A stretch of DNA of 64,000 nucleotides, from assembly GCF_026340975.1 (NCBI RefSeq), contig NZ_JAPEOS010000001.1, positions 890,501 through 954,500 of the forward strand, read 5' to 3'. Below, piece by piece: positions 33,204 through 41,787 of the stretch. The notes beneath the pieces are model-generated. The model was not told the origin of the DNA. It saw nothing but the letters and a program-made list of their open reading frames with translations, and searched no databases. How positions within the stretch are numbered: position 1 is the first letter of the stretch; every line of letters begins with the position of its first letter. This DNA is from Streptomyces sp. NBC_01214 (GTDB lineage: Bacteria; Actinomycetota; Actinomycetes; Streptomycetales; Streptomycetaceae). The position numbers and the translations under genes were made by a program.

Positions 33204-33989
33204 ATGGGCAAGCTGGACGGGCGCGTCGTCATCATCACGGGCGCGGCACGCGGGCAGGGCGAGCAGGAGGCCCGGCTCTTCGCCGCCGAGGGGGCGCGGG
33301 TGCTCCTCGGCGACGTGCTGGACGAGCAGGGCGCGGCGGTGGCCAAGGACATCGGCGAGGACCGGGCCCGGTACGTGCGGATGGACGTGAGCCGCGAGGA
33401 GGACTGGGCGGCCGCGATCGCCGCCGCGAAGGAGGCCTTCGGCCCGGTCGACGGCCTGGTCAACAACGCGGGCATCCTGCGCTTCAACGAGCTGACCGCG
33501 ACCCCGCTGGAGGAGTTCCAGCAGGTGGTCCAGGTCAACCAGGTGGGCGCCTTCCTCGGCATCAAGACGGTGGCCCCCGAGATCGAGGCGGCCGGCGGCG
33601 GCACCATCGTCAACACCTCCTCGTACACGGGCCTGACGGGCATGGCGTACGTCGGCACGTACGCCGCCACCAAGGCGGCGATCCTCGGCCTGACCCGGGT
33701 GGCCGCGCTGGAGCTGGCGGGCAAGGGCATCCGGGTCAACGCGATGTGCCCGGGCGCCGTGGACACCCCGATGGCCAATCCGGGCCTGCTGGACCCGGCG
33801 AACATGACCGACGAGGCCAGGGACGCGATGGCGGAGCTCTACAAGCGGGTGGTCCCGATGGGTCGGGTGGGCCAGCCGGAGGAGATCGCGAAGCTGGCGC
33901 TCTTCCTGACGGGCGAGGACTCCTCGTACATCACCGGCCAGCCCTTCGTGATCGACGGCGGCTGGATGGCGGGCGTCAGCATTCTCTGA
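33204..33989 (+). CDS. Short-chain dehydrogenase/reductase (hydroxysteroid-dehydrogenase-like)
   Basis: 261 residues, classical SDR. Cofactor loop TGAARGQGEQEA (TGxxxGxG), acidic LLGDVLDEQG after strand 2 pointing to NAD(H), NNAG, catalytic Ser in NTSSYTG, and Tyr-x3-Lys in YAATKAAI, then PGAVDTPMA and the C-terminal FVIDGGWMAG. GQG in place of GIG in the cofactor loop, with the rest of the pattern, is common in 3-alpha(20-beta)-hydroxysteroid dehydrogenase-like SDRs. Probably oxidises a secondary alcohol in the same pathway as the LLM gene before it. Its stop codon is inside a degenerate operator copy (33987-33999). Confidence 0.93.
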   Translation: MGKLDGRVVIITGAARGQGEQEARLFAAEGARVLLGDVLDEQGAAVAKDIGEDRARYVRMDVSREEDWAAAIAAAKEAFGPVDGLVNNAGILRFNELTATPLEEFQQVVQVNQVGAFLGIKTVAPEIEAAGGGTIVNTSSYTGLTGMAYVGTYAATKAAILGLTRVAALELAGKGIRVNAMCPGAVDTPMANPGLLDPANMTDEARDAMAELYKRVVPMGRVGQPEEIAKLALFLTGEDSSYITGQPFVIDGGWMAGVSIL

Positions 33990-33999
33990 TGGGGCGTCA
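33987..33999. promoter_or_regulatory. TetR-type operator palindrome, site 7 (one mismatch)
   Basis: TGATG-GGG-CGTCA; its first three bases are the SDR stop codon. It lies 61 bp (centre to centre) from the perfect site 8. Confidence 0.5.
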
Positions 34000-34047
34000 G
34001 CTATTGACGGTCCCGCCCCGGCAGTGGAACAGTCGAGACATCGAATC

Positions 34048-34060
34048 TGACGGAACGTCA
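34048..34060. promoter_or_regulatory. TetR-type operator palindrome, site 8
   Basis: Perfect TGACG-GAA-CGTCA, 24 bp before the TTG start of the LLM gene at 34085, implying a separate promoter within the cluster. Confidence 0.7.
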
Positions 34061-34084
34061 GAAGTCAAAGGACGGTGAACCCCC

Positions 34085-35206
34085 TTGGAATTCGGGCTCT
34101 TTGTGCAGGGATACGTGCCTGAGGCGCGGTCCAAGGTCGACCCCGAGGCAGAGCACAAGGCGCTGATCGAGGAGACCGAGTACGTCATACAGGCGGACAA
34201 GTCCGGCTTCAAGTACGCCTGGGCCTCCGAGCACCACTTCCTGGAGGAGTACTCGCACCTGTCGGCGAACGAGGTGTTCCTCGGGTACCTCGCCCACGCC
34301 ACCGAGCGCATCCACCTCGGCTCCGGCATCTTCAACCCGCTCGCCCCGGTGAACCACCCGGTCAAGGTGGCCGAGAAGGTCGCCATGCTCGACCACCTCT
34401 CCAAGGGCCGCTTCGAGTTCGGCACCGGCCGCGGCGCGGGCAGCCACGAGATCCTCGGCTTCCTGCCCGGCATCGAGGACATGAACGGCACCAAGGAGAT
34501 CTGGGAGGAGACCATCGCGGAATTCCCCAAGATGTTCCTCCAGGAGGAGTACGAGGGGTTCCAGGGCAAGCACTGGTCGCTGCCGCCGCGGAAGGTCTTC
34601 CCCAAGCCGTACGGGAAGGCCCACCCGGCCATGTGGTACGCCGCCGGCTCCCCGTCCTCGTACGCGATGGCGGCGAAGAAGGGCCTCGGCGTGCTGGGCT
34701 TCAGCGTGCAGAAGGTCTCCGACATGGAGTGGGTCCTCGACCAGTACAAGACGGCCATCCGCGAGGCGAAGGCCATCGGCGCCTTCGTCAACGACAACGT
34801 CATGGTCACCTCGACCGCGATCTGCGCCGAGACCCACGACAAGGCCGTCGAGATCGCCGTGGGCGCCAACATGAACCGCTTCCAGTCACTGGTCTTCCGC
34901 TACCACGACACGTTCCCGCGGCCCGAGGCGATCCCGCAGTGGCCCGAGACCCTGCCGGAGTACAACGCGGAGATCATCGAGCTGCTGATCGCGGAAGAAC
35001 TGCTGATCTGCGGCGACCCGTCGGAGGTCCGGGCCCAGTGCAAGCGCTGGGAGCAGGCCGGCGCCGACCAGCTGTCCTTCGGCCTGCCGACCGGCGTCTC
35101 GCCCGAGGACACGATGACGACGATCAAGCTGATCGGCGAACACGTCATCCCCCACATCGACACCGACCCGGTCCACCGCACGACCCGCTTCCGCCAGGCC
35201 GTCTGA
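34085..35206 (+). CDS. LLM-class flavin/F420-dependent oxidoreductase
   Basis: 373 residues. The start is TTG 34085, since no ATG/GTG fits and GGTGA lies 6 nt upstream. Luciferase-like barrel: FGLFVQGYVPE, SGFKYAWASEHHFLEEYSHLS, ERIHLGSGIFNPLAPVNHPVKVAEKVAMLDHLSKGRFEFGTGRGAGSHEI, and MWYAAGSPSSYAMAAKKGLGVLGF. The WASEHHF and TGRG motifs are nearer the luciferase/alkanal monooxygenase-like branch than the previous LLM gene, so FMN-dependent monooxygenation (for example Baeyer-Villiger-type) is an alternative to F420 use. The family cannot be settled by eye. Confidence 0.9.
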   Translation: MEFGLFVQGYVPEARSKVDPEAEHKALIEETEYVIQADKSGFKYAWASEHHFLEEYSHLSANEVFLGYLAHATERIHLGSGIFNPLAPVNHPVKVAEKVAMLDHLSKGRFEFGTGRGAGSHEILGFLPGIEDMNGTKEIWEETIAEFPKMFLQEEYEGFQGKHWSLPPRKVFPKPYGKAHPAMWYAAGSPSSYAMAAKKGLGVLGFSVQKVSDMEWVLDQYKTAIREAKAIGAFVNDNVMVTSTAICAETHDKAVEIAVGANMNRFQSLVFRYHDTFPRPEAIPQWPETLPEYNAEIIELLIAEELLICGDPSEVRAQCKRWEQAGADQLSFGLPTGVSPEDTMTTIKLIGEHVIPHIDTDPVHRTTRFRQAV

Positions 35207-35293
35207 CCCGGCGGGGACACGGGGACGGCGTCTTCCCGGACCGCCGTCCCGCACCGGCCCCGGCCGGGCGGCCACCGGCCGGGGCCAATTCCA

Positions 35294-35426
35294 GCCTCGC
35301 CGGCGTTTGAGGCGCGGGGTCTGGGGCGGAGCCCCAGGGAACCCGGCTCCGCCGGGCACCGGGCTCCGCCCGGACCCTCCCCCAGCTACCGCTGGGAGGT
35401 GCCCCCTGCTCAAACGCCGGCGGGGC
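35294..35426. repeat. Dispersed intergenic repeat element with 18-bp inverted ends
   Basis: Left end GCCTCGCCGGCGTTTGAG (35294-35311) and right end CTCAAACGCCGGCGGGGC (35409-35426) are inverted copies with one mismatch. Inside are nested hairpins (GGGGC-gga-GCCCC; CCGGGC-tcc-GCCCGG) and the 30-bp repeat also found at 544-573. Such CGCCGGCGTTTGAG-ended units are, from memory, abundant between Streptomyces genes. It probably separates LLM from amidohydrolase transcription. Confidence 0.75.
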
Positions 35427-35446
35427 TCAGAGTGCGAAGGGACGTC

Positions 35447-37186
35447 ATGCTCGACCACCTGATCAAGGGCGCGACCGTCGTGGACGGCACCGGTGCCCCC
35501 GCCCGCGTCGCGGACGTGGGGATACGCGACGGCCGGATCGCGGCGATAGCCGCACCCGGCACGATCACCGAAGCGGCCCGCACCACCGAGGACGCCACCG
35601 GCCTGGTCCTCACCCCCGGCTTCATCGACCCGCACACGCACTACGACGCCCAGCTCTTCTGGGACCCGTACGCCACGCCCTCCATGAACCACGGCGTGAC
35701 CACCGTCGCCGGCGGCAACTGCGGCTTCACCCTGGCCCCGCTCAACCCGGCCCGCCCCGAAGACGCCGACTACACCCGCCGCATGATGAGCAAGGTCGAG
35801 GGCATGGCCCTCAAGGCCCTCGAAGAGGGCGTCGACTGGACCTGGTCCACCTTCGGCGAGTACCTCGACGCCCTGGAGGGCCGGATCGCCGTCAACGCCG
35901 GGTTCATGGTCGGCCACTGCGCCCTGCGCCGGCACGTGATGGGCGAGGACGCCGTCGGCGGTCAGCCCACCCCCGAGCAGATGCAACAGATGCTCGACCT
36001 CTTCCACGACGCCATGAACGCCGGCGCCTGGGGCCTGTCCACCACCCAGTCCTCCACCCACTCCGACGGGTCCGGCGCCCCCGTGGCCTCCCGCCACGCC
36101 CGCCCCGCCGAGCTGCTCGCGCTGTCGAAGGCGGTCGCCGAACACGAGGGCACCCAGCTGGAGGCGATCGTCGCCGGCTGCCTCGACCAGTTCTCGGACG
36201 AGGAGATCGACCTCTTCGTGGAGATGAGCGCCGCCGCCGGCCGGCCCCTCAACTGGAACGTCCTCACCATCGACGCGTCCGTCCCCGAGCGGGTCCCGCG
36301 CCAGCTGATCCCCAGCGAGCGCGCCCGCAAGGCCGGCGGCCGCATCGTCGCGCTGACGATGCCCATCCTCACCCCCATGAACATGTCGCTGGGGACCTTC
36401 TGCGCGCTGAACCTCATCCCCGGCTGGGGCGAGGTCCTAGGCCTGCCCGTCCCCGAGCGGATCGAGAAGCTCCGCGACCCCGACGTACGCGCCGAGCTGC
36501 TGCGCCGCGCCGACAGCAAGGAAGCCGGCGTCTTCCGGCGCCTCGCGCACTTCGGGCGGTACGTCATCGGCGACACGTACAGCAAGGAGAACGAGGGCCT
36601 CTCCGGCCGGGTCGTGAACGACATCGCCGCCGAACGCGGCCAGGACCCCTTCCACTGCCTGGTGGAGATCTGCGCCCACGACGACCTGCGCACGGTGCTC
36701 TGGCCGATGCCCACCGACAACGATCCGGCGAGCTGGGCCCTGCGCCAGGAGACCTGGCAGCACGAGGACGTCATGCTCGGCGGCTCCGACGCGGGCGCGC
36801 ACCTGGACCGGATGTGCGGGGCCCCGTACACGACCCGCTTCCTCGGGGACTGCCTGCGCGGCCGCAAGCTGGTGCCGCTGGAGCAGGCCGTACGGATGCT
36901 CACCGACGACCCGGCCCGGCTGTTCGGGCTGCGCGAGCGCGGCCGCCTCGCCGAGGGCTTCCACGCGGACCTGGTCCTCTTCGACCCGGAGCGGATCGAG
37001 GCCGGTCCCGCGACCCTGGTCCACGACCTGCCCGGGGACAGCCCCCGGCTGGACGCGCGGGCCATCGGCATCGTCTCGGTACGGGTCAACGGCGTGGAGA
37101 CCATCCGCGACGACGAGGTGACGGGGGCGGTCCCCGGGATCGTGCTCCGGTCGGGCCGGGACACGAGGACGGTGAGCACCCGATGA
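35447..37186 (+). CDS. N-acyl-D-amino-acid deacylase-like amidohydrolase
   Basis: 579 residues from ATG 35447 (GAAGGGA before it). Amidohydrolase superfamily marks: LIKGATVVDGTGAPA, TPGFIDPHTHYDAQLFWDPYATPSMNHGVTTVAGGNCGFTLAP (HxH metal pair, then the Cys-containing loop of D-aminoacylases), GFMVGHCALRRHVMG, and the C-terminal HEDVMLGGSDAGAHLD with the catalytic Asp. ERGRLAEGFHADLVLFDPE closes the beta-sandwich. The family cleaves amide or cyclic amide bonds in D-aminoacylases, dihydropyrimidinases and related enzymes. In a catabolic cluster it may instead open a lactone or ring. It overlaps the aldehyde dehydrogenase gene by 4 nt. Confidence 0.9.
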   Translation: MLDHLIKGATVVDGTGAPARVADVGIRDGRIAAIAAPGTITEAARTTEDATGLVLTPGFIDPHTHYDAQLFWDPYATPSMNHGVTTVAGGNCGFTLAPLNPARPEDADYTRRMMSKVEGMALKALEEGVDWTWSTFGEYLDALEGRIAVNAGFMVGHCALRRHVMGEDAVGGQPTPEQMQQMLDLFHDAMNAGAWGLSTTQSSTHSDGSGAPVASRHARPAELLALSKAVAEHEGTQLEAIVAGCLDQFSDEEIDLFVEMSAAAGRPLNWNVLTIDASVPERVPRQLIPSERARKAGGRIVALTMPILTPMNMSLGTFCALNLIPGWGEVLGLPVPERIEKLRDPDVRAELLRRADSKEAGVFRRLAHFGRYVIGDTYSKENEGLSGRVVNDIAAERGQDPFHCLVEICAHDDLRTVLWPMPTDNDPASWALRQETWQHEDVMLGGSDAGAHLDRMCGAPYTTRFLGDCLRGRKLVPLEQAVRMLTDDPARLFGLRERGRLAEGFHADLVLFDPERIEAGPATLVHDLPGDSPRLDARAIGIVSVRVNGVETIRDDEVTGAVPGIVLRSGRDTRTVSTR

Positions 37187-38655
37187 CGGACGCGCAGGCG
37201 CAGAAGCTCTACGTCGGCGGCGAGTGGGTGGAGCCCGCGGGCGGCCACTACGAGGTGATCAACCCGGCGGACGAGTCGGTGGTCGGGCTCGCGCCCGAGG
37301 CCTCGCGCGCCCAGGTCGAGGAGGCGGCGCGCGCTGCGGCCGAGGCCTTCGAGAGCTGGTCCCGTACGACGCCCGAGGCGCGCGCGGCGATCCTGGACCG
37401 GGCCGCGGACATCATGCAGCGGGAGTACGAGCCGTGGGCTGCGCTGGCCCGGCAGGAGACGGGCGCACCGACCGGCATCGCGCGCGGCATGCAGGTCGGG
37501 GTGGGCGTCACCCGCTTCCGGCGGTACGCGAAGGGCGCCCTCGAACCGGTCGAGCGGGGCCTGCCCCCGCAGGTCACCGAAGCCGGCCCGATGGGGCGGG
37601 CGAGCATCCTGGGCGCGTTGGAGGTGCGCCAGCCGGTCGGGGTGGTCAGCTGCATCACCTCCTACAACAACCCCTGGGCGAACCCGGCGGGCAAGGTGGC
37701 CCCGGCCCTGGCCATGGGCAACACGGTGGTGGTCAAGCCGGCCCCGCAGGACCCGCTGTCGGTGTTCAAGATGGCGGACGCCCTGCACGAGGCCGGGGTG
37801 CCGGCGGGCGTGGTGAACGTCGTGGGCGGGCAGTCGGTGGAGGTCGGTGAGGCCGCGGTGGACTCCCCGCACGTGGACATGGTGTCCTTCACCGGTTCCA
37901 CGGCCGTCGGGCAGCGCATCGCGGAGGTCTGCGGCCGGTCCATGAAGCGGCAGTTGATGGAGCTGGGCGGCAAGGGCGCGGCGATCGTCTTCGAGGACGC
38001 GGACCTGGACGCGGCGGTGATGGGGATCGGGACGACCTTCTCCTTCTACTCCGGGCAGATCTGCACGGCCCCGACCCGGGTGATCGCCCACCGGTCCGTC
38101 CACGACCGGCTGATCGAGAAGCTGACCGGCTATCTGGCCTTCATGAAGGTCGGCGACCCGGCGGCGCCCGGCACGGTGGTGGGCCCGGTGATCTCTGCGG
38201 CGCACCGCGACCGGGTGGAGTCGTACGTCGAGCTGGGGAAGAAGGAGGGCGCCCGGATCGCGTACGGCGGCGAGCGCCCGGTGGTGGGGGACGGCCGCGG
38301 CTTCTACGTGGCTCCGACCCTGTTGGTCGACTGCACGAACGACATGCGGGTGGTCCGCGAGGAGATCTTCGGCCCGGTGGTCGTGGTCGTCCCCTTCGAC
38401 GGGGACGAGGACGAGGCGGTCCGGCTGGCCAACGACAGCGACTTCGGGCTGCTGAGCTACGTGTGGTCCGGGGACTCGGCGCGCGCGTTCCGCGTGGCGC
38501 GGCGGCTGCGGGCGGGCGGGGTCGGCGTGAACACCATCGGCCGGAACATGGAGGCCCCGTTCGGCGGCTTCAAGCGCAGCGGGGTGGGGCGCGACGTGGG
38601 CTCGTACGCGCTGCACGCGTACAGCGAGATCCAGTCGATCGTCTGGACGGGCTGA
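37183..38655 (+). CDS. Aldehyde dehydrogenase (NAD(P)+-dependent)
   Basis: 490 residues from the ATG overlapping the amidohydrolase stop. ALDH motifs: LYVGGEWVEPAGGHYEVINPADE, SYNNPWANPAGKVAPALAMGNTVVVKPAP (oxyanion Asn and cofactor Lys), FTGSTAVGQRI, catalytic Glu in MELGGKGAAIVFEDAD, nucleophile Cys in SGQICTAPTRV, and EEIFGPVVVVVPFD. It oxidises an aldehyde to the acid. Translational coupling to the amidohydrolase suggests sequential steps. An IS607-type remnant starts some 150-240 bp downstream. Confidence 0.95.
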   Translation: MTDAQAQKLYVGGEWVEPAGGHYEVINPADESVVGLAPEASRAQVEEAARAAAEAFESWSRTTPEARAAILDRAADIMQREYEPWAALARQETGAPTGIARGMQVGVGVTRFRRYAKGALEPVERGLPPQVTEAGPMGRASILGALEVRQPVGVVSCITSYNNPWANPAGKVAPALAMGNTVVVKPAPQDPLSVFKMADALHEAGVPAGVVNVVGGQSVEVGEAAVDSPHVDMVSFTGSTAVGQRIAEVCGRSMKRQLMELGGKGAAIVFEDADLDAAVMGIGTTFSFYSGQICTAPTRVIAHRSVHDRLIEKLTGYLAFMKVGDPAAPGTVVGPVISAAHRDRVESYVELGKKEGARIAYGGERPVVGDGRGFYVAPTLLVDCTNDMRVVREEIFGPVVVVVPFDGDEDEAVRLANDSDFGLLSYVWSGDSARAFRVARRLRAGGVGVNTIGRNMEAPFGGFKRSGVGRDVGSYALHAYSEIQSIVWTG

Positions 38656-38690
38656 GGCGGTGGCGGGGTCCGGCCGGGGGAACGTCTCCG

Positions 38691-38716
38691 GGCCGGCCGG
38701 CCGGCCGGCCGGCCGG
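38691..38716. repeat. (GGCC)n tract
   Basis: Six uninterrupted GGCC units and a partial one just after the aldehyde dehydrogenase stop. Self-complementary, so it may fold and end transcription or be a slippage product. Confidence 0.8.
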
Positions 38717-38894
38717 TCGGTCGGGCAGTGGGTAGCCGCGGCGCGCGATCCGGCCCTCGGTTGGATGAGGGCGATGGTTTGGGAGCTGACGCCTGGCGCT
38801 CGTTGCGGGCGCTCACTGGGCAGAGTGGACGCTGTTGGTTGTTCATTCCTGTGAGTGATAGTGCATTTGGGTGGTTGTCGTTACGGTCGGGTGC

Positions 38895-39014
38895 ATGTAC
38901 CTCAAGGAGTGGGCGAAGGCGCAGGGTGCGCATCCGCAGACCGCGTATCGCTGGTTTCGTGAGGGTAAGAACCGGGCGCGCAGGGCGCCGAAGAAGGCGG
39001 CCGGCGATGGCTGA
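38895..39014 (+). pseudogene. Truncated IS607 TnpA: only the N-terminal HTH remains
   Basis: A 39-codon frame: MYLKEWAKAQGAHPQTAYRW, then FREGKNRARR and a short basic tail. The first 25 residues are the MerR-like HTH that begins IS607 serine recombinases; family members normally continue with a (L)PVPA wing and a resolvase catalytic domain, both absent. The frame ends with a TGA that overlaps the tnpB ATG (39007). It could still make a small DNA-binding peptide and translationally couple to tnpB. Confidence 0.75.
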
Positions 39015-40647
39015 TCCAGCCAGGAAGCTTCGCGCTATAGCCCCCTCTTTTGTGGCGCTCGCTCCCTCTGGCGTCGCAATACGCGACCGCCTGGAGCATC
39101 TCACTCAGGGGGATGAGGAGGTCCTGCGGGCTGTCGGGGAGTATCAGGGTGCTCTGGCTTCCCGTGACCTCAAGCAACGTTGCGCGGATGGCAACGATCA
39201 CAGCACGGGCACCTGGGCGAGGCGCAAGCGGGATCTGACGAAGGAATCGTCGTCGCGGATTGCTGGGGCGATAACCAAGACCAGCCACGATCAGTGGGCG
39301 CTCGCCCGACGCTGCCAGGCCGCGCACATAAAGAGCCTGGAAGCCGGCATCCGCACGCTGCGGCACCGACTGTCCCTGCCTATCGGGGAGAAGGGCGGCA
39401 AGCGCGCGGCGGGCGGCTACCGCTCCAGGAGAGAGTGGTTCAACAAGTCCCGGCGTCTGGCCGCGCTGGAGGTCCGGCACGCTGCCGCTGTCCGCGACTG
39501 GCAGGCCGGGCGGGTCCGTGTTGTGCGGGGTGGGAAGCGACTCGCGAACACCCGGCACAACCTCACTGGGGCCCAGCTCACCGAGGCGCAGTGGCGCGCC
39601 CGCTGGGAAGCCGAACGCTGGTTCCTGGCTGCTGACGGGGAGTCCGGAAAACGGTTCGGGAACGAGACGATCAGGGTCACGCCCGATGGCGAAGTGTCGA
39701 TCAAGCTGCCCGCCCCGCTCGCATATCTGGCCAACAGCAAGCACGGCCGGTACGTCCTCGCTTCCACTGTGGCGTTCAAGCACCGGGGCCAGGAATGGGC
39801 AGACCGGATCGAAGGAGACCGAGCTGTCGCCTACCGCATCCACCTGGACGCGCAGCGCGGGCGCTGGTACCTGACCGCGTCCTGGCAGCGTCCCGTCGTC
39901 CAAACGGTCCCGCTCACCGCAGCCCGGGCGAACGGCGTGATCGGTGTCGATATGAACGCCGACCACTTCGCCGCTTACCAGCTCGACCCGCATGGCAACC
40001 CGATGGGTGAGCCGCACCGCTACTTCTACGACCTGTCCGGCACTGCCACTCACCGCGACGCGCAGATCCGACACGCCATCACCCGTCTGATCAACTGGGC
40101 CAAGCGGGCTGACGTCGGCGCGATAGGGCTCGAAGACCTCGACTTCACGACCGAGAAGACCCGCGAGAAGCACGGCGGCAGAAAGCGGTTCCGGCAGCTC
40201 ATCTCCGGCATGCCGACCGGCAAACTCAAAGCCCGCCTCGTGTCGATGGCCGCCGCACACGGTCTCTCCATCGTCGCGGTCGATCCCGCCTACACCTCAC
40301 AGTGGGGAGGCCAGCACTGGCAGAAACCGCTGGTCACCCCACGCCGCAAGATGTCCCGACACGATGCCGCAGGCATCGCGATTGGACGACGCGCCCTCGG
40401 GCACCCGATCCGGCGACGGACGGCACCGCCCCCACACGACCAGAGTGATCGTGTGGGGCATCGGACCGCCCAGGCCGGGCCAGGCACCCATGGGCGTGAC
40501 GGAAACCGCCCACCCACGACGGACCGGCTACACGGAGAGCCGACGCCGAGTGGGAAGAGAAAGCGGAGACCGAGTGCATCCAAAACCGTTCGGGATGCGC
40601 CCAGTACGCACCGGTGGGTCCAAGACTCACTCATGCACACTGGCTAG
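39007..40647 (+). CDS. tnpB: TnpB-like RuvC nuclease of IS607 type, apparently without the zinc finger
   Basis: 546 residues. TnpB proteins are RNA-guided DNA endonucleases of IS200/IS605 and IS607 elements. RuvC residues: Asp315 (GVDMNADHF), Glu376 (GLEDLDF) and Asp453 (RHDAAGIAIGRRALG). An Arg/Lys-rich helical N-terminal half precedes them. At the zinc-finger position, between Glu and the last Asp, the usual paired Cys are absent: VDPAYTSQWGGQHWQKP holds Trp/Gly/Gln. The long tail (about 85 residues after the last Asp) is Pro/Arg/Thr-rich and probably overlaps guide-RNA sequence. Start set by ATG overlapping tnpA. Confidence 0.85.
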   Translation: MADPARKLRAIAPSFVALAPSGVAIRDRLEHLTQGDEEVLRAVGEYQGALASRDLKQRCADGNDHSTGTWARRKRDLTKESSSRIAGAITKTSHDQWALARRCQAAHIKSLEAGIRTLRHRLSLPIGEKGGKRAAGGYRSRREWFNKSRRLAALEVRHAAAVRDWQAGRVRVVRGGKRLANTRHNLTGAQLTEAQWRARWEAERWFLAADGESGKRFGNETIRVTPDGEVSIKLPAPLAYLANSKHGRYVLASTVAFKHRGQEWADRIEGDRAVAYRIHLDAQRGRWYLTASWQRPVVQTVPLTAARANGVIGVDMNADHFAAYQLDPHGNPMGEPHRYFYDLSGTATHRDAQIRHAITRLINWAKRADVGAIGLEDLDFTTEKTREKHGGRKRFRQLISGMPTGKLKARLVSMAAAHGLSIVAVDPAYTSQWGGQHWQKPLVTPRRKMSRHDAAGIAIGRRALGHPIRRRTAPPPHDQSDRVGHRTAQAGPGTHGRDGNRPPTTDRLHGEPTPSGKRKRRPSASKTVRDAPSTHRWVQDSLMHTG

Positions 40648-40698
40648 GAACGGTGGGACTCGATTCCGTAGGTCATGCCGAGAGGGTGTCAGGCGAAG

Positions 40699-41787
40699 TC
40701 AGGACGCGTCCAACGAAAATCCGGCCTCGCCGCGGACCCGGCCGTTGATCTGGAGCTGCACCAGGTGCTCGCCGGAGTGGTAGCGGCGGGTGGTGATGGG
40801 CTTGAAGGAGTGGCGCTTGGTGCCGCCGAGGGTTTCGCCGGGGGCCAGGGAGCGGGTGACGAGTTTGAACACCTTGGGGGTGCGGGTGCCGCCCGCCTTC
40901 ACGTGGTGCACGACGTAGTCGATGACCAACTGCGCCGGGAGCGGGCCGGTGTTGGTGACCGTCCAGTCGAAGACGAGGTACTCGCCGACGGCGATCCGCG
41001 GGGCGGCGACGACCGGGCCGCTCACGGTGACGGGCACGTCGGGGGAGTGACCGAGCAGGGTCAGCGCCTCGGGCCGCCCGGCCTTGATCAGGGTGCGCAG
41101 TCCGTGGCGCACGACGCGGTCGGTCGTGGCCTCGGGCCCGGCCAGCCAGCGGGCCGCGGTCTCGACCGCGAGGGCGGGGTGGTCGCGGCTGATGTCGTTG
41201 AGGTGGTTGGAGACGGAGCGGCGGACGTACTCGGACCCGTCGCGGTAGAGGGCGTCCAGCACCGGCACGGCCGGCCGCGGGTCGGTGACGAAGGCGGGCA
41301 GCTGCGGGGCCCACGGCAGCCGGGGCCGGGTGCCCTCGCTGGCGAGGCGGCGTACGTGCGGGTCCGGGTCGGCGGTCCACTTCTGTACGACGGCCAGGGC
41401 GCGGTCCGGGTCGGCGCGCAGGAAGGGCCGTACGGCGGACTCGGCGGTGAGCCGGGAGGTGAGGTCGTGGAGCAGGTCCAGCCCGGGTTCGAACGCCTCC
41501 AGCCCGCGGACGGCGACGGCCTCGTTGACGGGGAAGGTCATCCAGCCCTCGAAGTCGGGCTGGGCGAGGGCGGTGCGTACGACGGCCTCGAAGGCGGGCC
41601 ACGGGTCGGGGAGGTCGTCGAGCACGGCGTCGCGGACGGCGGCGACGCGGCCGCTGAAGGTCAATCCGTCGAGGGCTTCGGCGCGGGCGCGCAGGGCCGG
41701 CGAGGACCGGCGGCCGCCCGCGCGGGCGAGCAGTCGGGCGAGGCTGGTGACGGTGTCCGCGCTGAGCAGTTCATCGGCCGTGGGCAT
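40699..41787 (-). CDS. HEAT-repeat protein, DNA-alkylation-repair (AlkD/AlkC-like)
   Basis: 362 residues. The first two-thirds are HEAT-like helix pairs: WPAFEAVVRTALAQPDFEGWMTFPVNEAVAVRG, RALAVVQKWTADPDPHVRRLASEGTRPRLPWAPQLP, and VRRSVSNHLNDISRDHP. The last has the Arg/Asn residues and SNHLNDIS pattern known from AlkC/AlkD-type glycosylases. The C-terminal 110 residues are a beta-rich domain (YLVFDWTVTNTGPLPAQLVIDYVVHHVKAGG) like that seen fused to AlkC. Likely an alkylpurine DNA glycosylase. Its 3' end abuts the IS607 remnant without evident damage. Confidence 0.82.
   Translation of the reverse strand: MPTADELLSADTVTSLARLLARAGGRRSSPALRARAEALDGLTFSGRVAAVRDAVLDDLPDPWPAFEAVVRTALAQPDFEGWMTFPVNEAVAVRGLEAFEPGLDLLHDLTSRLTAESAVRPFLRADPDRALAVVQKWTADPDPHVRRLASEGTRPRLPWAPQLPAFVTDPRPAVPVLDALYRDGSEYVRRSVSNHLNDISRDHPALAVETAARWLAGPEATTDRVVRHGLRTLIKAGRPEALTLLGHSPDVPVTVSGPVVAAPRIAVGEYLVFDWTVTNTGPLPAQLVIDYVVHHVKAGGTRTPKVFKLVTRSLAPGETLGGTKRHSFKPITTRRYHSGEHLVQLQINGRVRGEAGFSLDAS

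Larger units (their letters stand above)
38800..40680 (+). mobile_element. IS607-type element remnant (truncated tnpA, full tnpB)
   Basis: The order MerR-like tnpA HTH then tnpB with overlapping frames is the IS607 layout, but the serine-recombinase domain of tnpA is missing. Base composition is lower in GC and codon use less biased than neighbours. IS607 elements lack inverted repeats and target duplications, so ends are approximate: left between the ALDH stop and 38895, right between 40648 and 40698. The tnpB guide RNA, if present, should cover the tnpB 3' end and right boundary. Confidence 0.75.

Noticed and set aside
32163..33805. Long minus-strand frames over the LLM and SDR genes
   Set aside because: Antisense shadows with repetitive composition; the plus-strand frames carry intact LLM and SDR motifs.
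38691..38716. (GGCC)n tract considered as a CRISPR-like or attachment repeat
   Set aside because: Simple 4-bp tandem repeat with no spacers, palindromic repeat units or integrase nearby.
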